A stretch of 64,000 nucleotides of DNA, from assembly GCF_000004195.4 (NCBI RefSeq), contig NC_030677.2:99414829-99478828 (forward strand). The letters are read 5' to 3'. Position 1 is the first letter of the stretch, and the number at the start of each line of letters is the position of its first letter. Source of the stretch: Xenopus tropicalis (Eukaryota; Chordata; Amphibia; Anura; Pipidae). A program made the position numbers and the translations under genes. The notes beneath the pieces are model-generated. The model was not told the DNA's origin and made no database searches. It worked only from the letters and a program-made list of their open reading frames with translations. This document shows, piece after piece, positions 56,510 through 64,000 of this stretch.

Positions 56510-58580
56510 AAATTTGAGTGCTGTTTAAAAGGATGCCATCAGGACTTTAAAACAAAATAAGGATATAATTTTGAGAATTGCGGAAATAGGTGTCGGGGTG
56601 GTTGTGATGGACTATAGTTACTATAGCAATGAACTTTTGTCACAACTATCTGATACAGCAAACTACGGTAAACTGATGTTTAACCATACTGAAAGATTTA
56701 AAGGTGAACTGTTTTCTCTCTTGAACATGGCAAAAATGCAAGGTTGGATTACAGATATGTTGGAATATCTAGCTCCTGCACATCCTCTAATAGCGGTAAT
56801 ATATACATTACCAAAGGAGCACAAAGATTTACTCAAACCCCCTTGGAGGCCGATCATATCATCCAGGGGTTCTTTAAATGAAAGGACTGCTCATATTGTA
56901 GATTTGTTTGCTCCAGCCATGTATAAAGAAAATAAGCAGTTATATTAAGGACACTAATGATTTTTTTAAATTGGTTCAGCGTATAAATTTGCCCTTGGAG
57001 AATTTAGTGCTGGTAACGATGGATGTGCAGAGCTTATATACATGCATGTATGGGGACCCCCCTACTGGAAGTAATTCAGAGTACAAGGGCACTCCAATAG
57101 AATTCTATGTTGACACTGTTGGAATTTATATTATACAAAAATTATTATAAACTTGAAAATCAGTACTACCTCCAATGCATGGGTTCACCAATGCTTATAT
57201 GTGGGAATTTGAGTGTCACAATATTTTTGGTAATAATTTGTTCAGGAGATATGGCACACAACAGTGGTGGGTCTTATAACCAATGGTGATGAGACCGCAT
57301 ATAAGGAGGAAGTCAGTGCCCTGTCACATTGGTGCCAGGAGAACCATCTCACCCTCAATGTTCCAAAGACCAAAGAGATGATTGTGGACTACCAGAGGTG
57401 TGGAGAAGTACATACCCCCATCACCATCAGTGGAGCTGCTGGAGAGAGTGAGTTGCTTCCGTTTCCTGTGTGTGCATTTAGCGGAGGATCTCACATGGTC
57501 AGTTCACACGGACAAAACAGTGAGGAAAGCGCAGCAGCGCCTCTTTTTTTTCAGGAGGCTAAAGAGATTTGGCATGAGCCCCCGCATCCTCAGGACCTTC
57601 TACCACTGTGCCATTGAGAGTGTCCTCAAAGGATGCATCACTACCTGGTATGGCAACAGCACTGCCTACAACCGCAAAGCTCTGGAAAGAATAATTGGAG
57701 GTGAGCTTCCTCCAGGACATCTATAGGAAGCGGTGCCTGAGGAAAGCAGAGAGGATCATCAAAGACTCCAGTCACCCTAGCCACGGACTGTTCAAACTAC
57801 TTCCGTCAGGCAGGAGATATCGTAGCATCCGGTCCCGTACCAGCAGGCCATCAGACTACTGAACACTGACCACTAACACTTCATAGACACTTCAGCAACA
57901 CTATGACACTATTCATGTGCACTCTTATATTCTTATACATGCCTACTCATGTGCATATTTATTCTATATTTTGTACTCCACTGCTGCTTGTGAAGCTTGC
58001 ACACAAGAATTTCACTCACATGTACTGTACCAGTAATATGATGTGACAATAAAAGTGATTTTGATTTGGTTCCTTTTATAAGTGCTATATTGGCATCTTT
58101 TTTGTATGGAATGGCCTCACAGAACAGCTTGTGCACTTTGTACCAAACCAACAGATATAAACATGTTGCTACTCTACAAGGTTCACCACCCTACGCATCT
58201 TCTAAATTCACTACCGAAGTCACAGATGCTACGGGTGGTCCACATTGACAGTGATGTTTCCAAAAGAAGGCAGGATATAAAGAAAATGGGTTTATAAATT
58301 GGGGGTACCCTTAACGGCTAGTAGGTAATGTCATGAAATGGTGGTAGATGAAGATTAGGTGCTGACACAAGAAAATAGAGAAAAAGGAGATTGTGGTGTC
58401 AATACAATTCCAATAGTAAACAGATTAAAGAAATATTTTGTAAAAATTTGGATGTCATTAATACGGATAAGCAATTGAAGCCTAAATTCAGTTATTCCAG
58501 GGCTAGGAATATGAAGGAGCTATTGAGTCCCTCAGATCCTAGAGACAAATATGTAAAAAAAAAAAAAAGTCAGCTAAGTT
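56510..58580 (+). pseudogene. Decayed Penelope-like element, split by an L2-like LINE
   Basis: Three blocks match the Penelope-type reverse transcriptase. 56571-57060 gives GVGVVVMDYSYYSNELLSQL, ITDMLEYLAPAHPLIAVIYT, LPKEHKDLLKPPWRPIISSR, then after a shift SYIKDTNDFFKL and LVTMDVQSLYT. 58140-58300 gives LLNSLPKSQMLRVVHIDSDV. 58430-58555 gives LKPKFSYSRARNMKELLSPS near the end of the protein. The middle, which should hold the catalytic aspartates, is missing or scrambled. A LINE occupies 57262-58064. Frameshifts and stops make it non-functional. The GIY-YIG endonuclease end was not recognised downstream. Confidence 0.85.
57262..58064 (+). mobile_element. L2-like LINE 3' fragment inside the Penelope-like element
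   Basis: A reverse-transcriptase C-terminal region is readable across two frames (ETAYKEEVSALSHWCQENHL, TLNVPKTKEMIVDYQRCGEV, then RKAQQRLFFFRRLKRFGMSP, ILRTFYHCAIESVLKGCITT). The 3' end 'tgatgtgacaataaaagtga' followed by 'ttttgatttgg' is typical of L2-clade tails. It is 5'-truncated and frameshifted. Confidence 0.88.
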
Positions 58581-59040
58581 AATTGTTTCTTAATCTAAAA
58601 TATTGCAGTTACATATAGGGTTAATACAGTGGTCATGGTATAGGGTAATGGTGCCTACATTGGTTGGTGGATTTTCCCTTTTGCAATATGAATCTGTATT
58701 CAGGTGAGTTTGTACATTGTTATAGAATGGTTACAAAATCATTTTTTTCTCTACAGGACTTTAATTGAATGGATTTTAAAAGGACACTGTAATATGACTT
58801 AAGATACACTGGGGACACCTGATGGTGAGATTGAAGAGTACACTTTTATTGATAACTTTATCATTAAAGTGCATTATTCTCAAATTATTTCACTTTTGTA
58901 ATTGGTGGATTTGGATCACTACTTATGAGGACAGGTTTTTTTATTTTAAATAATTAAAAAAAAAGTTTTAAATGTGTGCACTAGACATAAGTACTGAGGT
59001 GGAAACATTGATATTGGTGCATATGAATTGTCAACACAAT
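58581..59040. other. Intergenic, nothing recognised
   Basis: AT-rich. It may include eroded ends of the Penelope-like element but no motif is left. Confidence 0.4.
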
Positions 59041-59215
59041 GGGGCAGATATACTAAAATTACAATTTTTCTGGTATTTAAACTCGTATAAACCACAACAA
59101 TTCTTGCATTTATTAAATTCACGATAACGTTGGCAGGGTTGAACATAATATGGAGTTTATCGTGCAAAAAAAAATCACAATTTTTGGGGGCCAAATAATT
59201 TGAGAAATTTGTGAA
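59041..59215. repeat. Degraded frog interspersed repeat ('ggggcagatatactaaaa')
   Basis: Its start resembles the 'ggggcggatttactaatcc' start of the stretch at 3401-3555. No clear right end. Confidence 0.4.
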
Positions 59216-59317
59216 ATTTAAATGGCCGTTCATTTCCCTTAATTCTCTTTATTTTTCCCAAACAGGAATTGCTCCAGCAGCCATTTTAGGAGCATTGGCA
59301 CTCATTTTTTGTAGATT

Positions 59318-59462
59318 GTAAGCTCTTTTGGGCAGGGCCCTCTTCACCTCTTGTATCGGTTATTGATTGCTTTATATGTTACTCTGTATGTCCAATGTAT
59401 GGAACCCACTTATTGTACAGCGCTGCGGAATATGTTGGCACTTTATAAATAAATGTTAATAA
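59318..59462 (+). mobile_element. LINE 3' tail (CR1/L2 type)
   Basis: 'gattgtaagctcttttgggc' followed by 'agggccctcttcacctcttg' and ending 'ggcactttataaataaatgt' is the standard 3' untranslated end of a LINE family common in frogs. It is similar in layout to the tails at 46000-46140 and 55750-55950. Confidence 0.8.
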
Positions 59463-60217
59463 ATTCTTGGATAACAATGTGTTTAAGTTTCACTTGAAAC
59501 TGGAAATAGAAAATGATGGGATTAAAATTCCCTTGAAAATGTATGAAATAGAAAGCAATGAGATGATTAACTTCCCATGTGTCAAAGACAGGTCCTAGAG
59601 AGGACTGAAAGTCGAAGTATTCTGTGCAATGTATCTATAATAAAGTTGTGAATATCTTTATAGGTTTTGGGGGTCTGTAAACAATTTTTTGCATAATTAT
59701 ATATACACACACCTATATATAGATAGGTGTGTATATATTACACACACACACCTAGATATACCTATATCTACACACACATCTGGGAAAGCATGGCCAGCTT
59801 TCCTTGAAGCATAGGCTACAATGTGCATGCAGCTGGAACCTTTCACCAAGGATAAAAACTGAAACGTAGGCCATTTCATAGACTCTGCAGACAGGAGGGG
59901 ATGGGAGGAGTTGGCAGCTGCCTGACCAAATGGGACATTTAATATCTGCAATGCACAACTTCAGCTCCACAAATAAAATCACAAGTCTTGACACTGCACA
60001 ATATCTATTCCAGTAACAATGTTAGAAGTTTTTTCCCCAGTGTATTACCTCTACATCACTTCCCCCAGAAAAAAATTACATTTCATTTAAGAAAGTTGTG
60101 CCCAAATGTGTTATGTGCCTGCATTCAATAAAAGTAGAATGCTATCAGTTTACATCCACCTCCTAGCCTCCAGCCATCTTATGATTTATTGAACAACCCC
60201 CCAGTGAAAAGGAAAAC
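59463..60217. other. Intergenic; short TA/CA-rich tract at 59695-59780
   Basis: The tract mixes 'tatata', 'cacaca' and 'agata' repeats with an inverted 'acacacctatatatagatag' / 'ctatatataggtgtgt' character. No gene is seen. Confidence 0.5.
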
Positions 60218-60550
60218 TTACCCCCAAAATGAACTTAACCAGCAAATATTTGATATCATTGTGTAAAAGAATCTTACCAAACCATTATCTGTATATATTG
60301 CCCTTTAAAATCTTTTACCTTGAGCCACCATTTTGTATTGCTCCCTCAGAGATCACCTGACAGGAAATAATGGCAGGGTTTAACTGTAATAGGCAGACAT
60401 GTGGGAGGAAGAGACGTAACTTTGTCAACTAATCAGCTGACGTGACCTAACGTGTGCGCTCTTGATTTTTGTACTTTGTAGTACTTAGAGGCGTTGTCCA
60501 CCTTCAATGTTCAAATCTTATTAAAAAAAAAATTTAGTGTTACATTTCCT
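60218..60550. repeat. T2-related repeat adjoining a complete T2 MITE
   Basis: The block 'aaaggaaaacttacccccaa' to 'tttagtgttacatttcct' has a weakly matching relative at 62470-62915 ('gaaggaaaactgtacccaca', 'cagagatcacatgaccagaa', ending 'tagttttcctTTAA'). Its right TTAA is where the MITE at 60551 inserted. Confidence 0.6.
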
Positions 60551-61122
60551 TTAAAGGAGAAGGAAAGGCTAGTAAAGAGTTAATCTCAAGCTGCAGGCAT
60601 ACCTTCAGTTGTCTCAATAGTGCCCTTAAGTCTCCCCATATTTCTCCAATTCAGAAGATCAGAAGCCAAACAGGAAAAAAAACGCTAAGCAGTGTAGAGA
60701 AGATTCCCATAATGCATCGCTCATCCCCAGACTCGAGGACTTAGAACTGTAGGTGGCGCATGCGCAAAAACAGGAGGCTCCCCCCAGCGTCAGCAACATG
60801 AGACACAGGCAAGGGGACACAAGCGGCGGTGCTGGTAGGGGAGAGAGGCAATGGGGACGCAAGCGGCGGTGCCGGTAGGGGGAAGAGGCAAGGGGGACAC
60901 AGCTCCAGACAGTTGCTGAGGAGAGAGGCACAGTGAACGTAGAAGCCGGCAGTGGCCATGTTAAAGATGGCGGCGCCGTTCACTGAAACAAGGATGTAGA
61001 ATGTAGCAGTGTATCTCTGTAAATCTTTCATTAGGCAAGCCAGGAATATAGCGTTTTTACTCAGCAATAGTAGTACTATTTAATTGTGTGGTTAATAGAT
61101 TTTGACTTTCCTTCTCCTTTAA
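60551..61122. mobile_element. T2/Kolobok-type MITE, full-length (572 bp), TTAA ends
   Basis: It starts TTAAAGGAGAAGGAAAGGCT and ends gactttccttctccttTAA. The shorter element at 13309-13584 shares both outer thirds. This copy keeps a ~300-bp GC-rich centre with a duplicated 'acacaagcggcggtgctggt'/'acgcaagcggcggtgccggt' unit. Confidence 0.92.
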
Positions 61123-61257
61123 GTAAAAAAGCTATTCTACCCTGCACCAATAACTGCCCTATCCTGCAAACCTCTTAGTATTTTAAATGCTTTAATAGAA
61201 AATATCTGCTAAAACTTGGCAGTTATTGGTGCAGGGTAGAATAGCTTTTTTACTTAA
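61119..61257. mobile_element. Small TTAA-flanked inverted-repeat element abutting the T2 MITE
   Basis: Inverted arms are 38 bp and perfect: 61121-61158 and 61218-61255 (gctattctaccctgcaccaa and its complement). TTAA occurs at 61119-61122 and 61254-61257. It may be an independent 139-bp MITE or part of the repeat that the T2 MITE split ('gttacttttcctttaaa' follows at 61267). Confidence 0.85.
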
Positions 61258-62010
61258 TTTTTTAGAGTTACTTTTCCTTTAAACCACCAAATATGCTCTC
61301 AGCATGTCAAAAATTAAATTTTCCATTAGAAAAAAAAAAAAAAAAAAAAAAAACAGACCACTGTAAAAGCTACTTTTTATACCTGTTCTTCTGTCTCTGA
61401 TCAGTTTTCTGAAGGGATGGGAGTGGCCTATTTTGAACCTGACAGAACCTATATGCCTACATCACGTCCAGGCTTTGCCCTACTTCCCTACTGAACCAAT
61501 TCATTGTTGCACTCTAACCAGTTGCATGATTGAAAGGTCATTGGTTAATTTCTTCCTTGCAACAGCATAGGCAAACAGACTCAGCATATCAAAAATCTTA
61601 TACATTGTTAAATTTGCAGCACTGTCACAGTAAGCAGTGTCAGACTGACAGGAGACACAGCCAAGACGAGTTAAGTCGGCTGCCAGTACTATGCTTGACA
61701 TCATATAAGTGGAAAATGGGTTGGTTACCATCTATTTACAGTATCAGGAACAACAACACCACCACAGGCTGTCATTTAATTACATGAAATTTCCACACCT
61801 GCTTTTGTAGCAAAGGAAACTTAAATTCATAATGCAAGTGGTAAGTAACACGATAAAAAGCTGGAGTTCCGAATACAGATATTAGAATTACTTAACACTG
61901 ACTTAAGTGTTCACAAAGTTCCTAAAGCTTCATACAATCTAATACTTAACACTGATATTTCTGTTTGTTATGTTTATCCTATACTAAATATGTAAAAAAA
62001 AAATACTATG
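61258..62010. other. Downstream flank of rps15, nothing recognised
   Basis: Poly(A) tract at 61331-61353. No gene or bounded repeat; the frames at 61501-61787 have no domain. Confidence 0.4.
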
Positions 62011-62031
62011 GACAGAATAGATTGAAAATCC

Positions 62032-62037
62032 TTTATT
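62032..62037 (-). terminator. rps15: rps15 polyadenylation signal AATAAA
   Basis: TTTATT on the + strand reads AATAAA on the - strand, 16 bp after the rps15 stop codon. Ribosomal-protein transcripts typically have very short 3' untranslated regions, which fits. Confidence 0.85.
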
Positions 62038-62052
62038 TACACCATCAGATGA

Positions 62053-62166
<114 letters not shown>

Positions 62167-63115
62167 CTAAGGAAAAATGACAAATATTAAATGTCAAAAT
62201 GTGACCAATTTCTGACAAACATTTGTTAACTTGATGCTACATTAGATGACACTTATCACCAAGAAATAACTGTTGGTTCGCCATGAAGTTACACTGTACT
62301 AAAATTATAAAATTAGCTTTATCAAGATAACTAGGGTATACTCAGAGCTGGATGTTTGTTTTTCTGTGCCCACCCCCCTTGCTCCATGACCAGTGCCAAT
62401 GTGTAGGAACAGGAATTAGCTACATAATCAAAGTGATATTACTAACAGTTAATAAAACTTTGTCAAACGTGAAGGAAAACTGTACCCACAAAATGAATAC
62501 TTAGGCAACAGATAGGCCACTTAATATAAACTATTAAAGAATCTTGCCAGACTGGAATATGAATAACATTTTTGCTCCCCCAGAGATCACATGACCAGAA
62601 ATAATGCAGCTCTAACAGGAAGAAGCAAATGACAAAGCTCTGTTCATTAATTGGCTGATGTGGCCTAGCATGTAGGTGTGCCTTGGCTTGTTTGTGTGCA
62701 CTGTGAATCCTATGAATCCAGGGGCGGCCCTTAATTCTTACAATGTCAAAAATTTTTTCTTTTATTTAGCTTTACCCAATGGCACATGCTACTACAAAAG
62801 TATATTTATAGGAAAATGGTTGATTTGATGAAGCCGGGTTTTACACATGAGCTGGTTTATGCAATATATTTTTAGAGAGGCCTAAACTGTTCAGGGGTAT
62901 AGTTTTCCTTTAATATGAAATGAGAGAATGATGCATTAACATAATAAGGGGAGCCTCTATAGGCACAGAACTTCCCTGCTTTAAGGCTGTGCTTGCCTCT
63001 GGCTGTTACAGGAGCCCAGAACATAACATACATTTGTATCCAAGTCTTTAGTTAAGTTTTAGCTCTCCTCTAAACCAGCCTGGAGTTTTTAGTCTTTCTT
63101 CCAGGAGACCCTGAA
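62167..63115 (-). other. rps15 intron (partial) with a T2-related repeat
   Basis: 62470-62915 carries the T2-related repeat also seen at 60218-60550. No exon or snoRNA-like box pattern was recognised. Confidence 0.5.
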
Positions 63116-63515
63116 TTAAAGGGGAAGGAAAGGCTAAGTCACTTGAAGGTACCTAAATGTTAGGCACCCCCAAGTGACTTTAATTGCTTACCTTTTACCC
63201 TGGGCTTGTGCTCCTGTTAGGAGAAAACCGCACCAACCTGGGGTAGCTGTAGTGATTATTTCCTCTTCCGTGTACGGAATCCCTGGGCCAGCTCATGTGC
63301 AGTAGAGTGAAAAAGCCGTCTTTTATGTTAAAGTTTGGCTCTTCACTCTACTGCACATGCACTCAAAGGAAGAGGAGACACTTACTGCAGGTACCCCGGG
63401 GCTGTTCTCTCCTAACAGAGGCACCAGCCCGGGGTAAAAGGTAAGCGATTAAAGTCACTTGGGTGTGCCTAACATTTTGGCACCACCATGTGACTTAGCC
63501 TTTCCTTCTCCTTCA
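63116..63515. mobile_element. T2/Kolobok-type MITE in the rps15 intron
   Basis: It starts TTAAAGGGGAAGGAAAGGCT and ends 'cttagcctttccttctcctt' followed by CAA, so the right TTAA has decayed. The interior matches the copies at 4615 and 49811 ('gggcaccagcccggggt' type, 'gtgacttagcc'). Confidence 0.9.
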
Positions 63516-64000
63516 AGCTGGCACACGCAGTACAGTAAAATCAAAAAAGTACAGCACCCATTTGGCTGACCATTGAAGCACAAGGGATATTTAGGAGAAA
63601 GTTAAATGGGGCAGAAGTCTGTAAGACCATACATTGCCCTGTTTTGTTTTTTTTATTTAAAGAAGGGACCATATCTGCTCAGGGTAAAAAGTCAATAGGT
63701 TCAGTCACTGGAATGCTAATGGCACCTCACATGATTGCTTCTTTTACAATGATTACAGTGACTAAAAGGGGCCACTAACAGTACAGTAAATTCTAGGTGT
63801 CAAGGTCACAAATGTTTTCTTGACACAAGATAGTTCAGATACTATCACATAATTTGGGCAAATCCATGAACTGTTTTCAGGGCTAGGGCAGCCAGTGTGC
63901 CTGTTCAAACCAAAGTGCAAATTGCTGGAGGAGTTGTCAGCATGTTGTGTGAATAAATCAGATAGATGCAAGATCAGAGGTCACTTAGCTGAGATGAAAG
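63516..64000. other. rps15 intron or flank, nothing recognised
   Basis: No exon, RNA gene or bounded repeat found before the window ends. Confidence 0.4.

Noticed and set aside
62167..64000. Further rps15 exons or an intronic snoRNA
   Set aside because: No reading frame matching the S15 protein and no paired C/D or H/ACA boxes with flanking stems could be recognised by eye.

Overview
The window is vertebrate nuclear DNA, almost certainly from a Xenopus-type frog. The evidence is intron-containing vertebrate genes in a conserved neighbourhood, plus a dense load of amphibian-style repeats: many TTAA-flanked T2/Kolobok-like MITEs starting TTAAAGG, hAT MITEs with 8-bp target duplications, a Tc1-like transposon, and LINE and Penelope fragments. 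Protein-coding sequence is only a small part of the 64 kb.

Genes from left to right. A two-exon UPF0449-family gene (human C19orf25 orthologue, + strand, 11446-12335) is followed 336 bp later by a single open frame for a stand-alone TIR-domain protein (+, 12672-13091). The large tumour-suppressor relative apc2 fills 20611-36733 on the - strand. I can chain 14 coding exons with consistent phases to a 2317-residue protein; a possible 5' untranslated exon lies at 41381-41454. A divergent connexin lies on the + strand at 50941-51591. The last coding exon of rps15 lies on the - strand at 62053-62166, and the rest of that gene is beyond the right edge. The order and orientation rps15 / apc2 / c19orf25 match human 19p13.3, read in reverse. 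The TIR gene and the connexin are not part of the human arrangement as I remember it, so they are the unusual residents.

Repeats. 1-9.5 kb is a nest of mobile elements: a solo LTR with a 4-bp duplication, a perfect 258-bp palindrome, a hAT element with a 36-bp minisatellite inside it, and a full-length Tc1-like transposon with an intact 340-residue transposase. A hAT MITE landed exactly on that transposase's start codon and its target duplication kept the start codon. 13-19 kb holds T2 MITEs, a hAT MITE and nested palindromes. apc2 introns and the large interval upstream of apc2 carry further MITEs. 45-51 kb and 54-59.5 kb hold LINE 3' ends (L2/CR1 type), a 34-36-bp minisatellite and a decayed Penelope-like element split by an L2-like LINE. 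60-63.5 kb has more TTAA-type MITEs.

Functional links are loose. apc2 acts in Wnt/beta-catenin and cytoskeletal control, rps15 in the 40S ribosome, the connexin in cell-cell channels and the TIR protein probably in innate immune signalling. c19orf25 is uncharacterised. Exon boundaries come from reading GT/AG sites and protein phase by eye; no database search was run.
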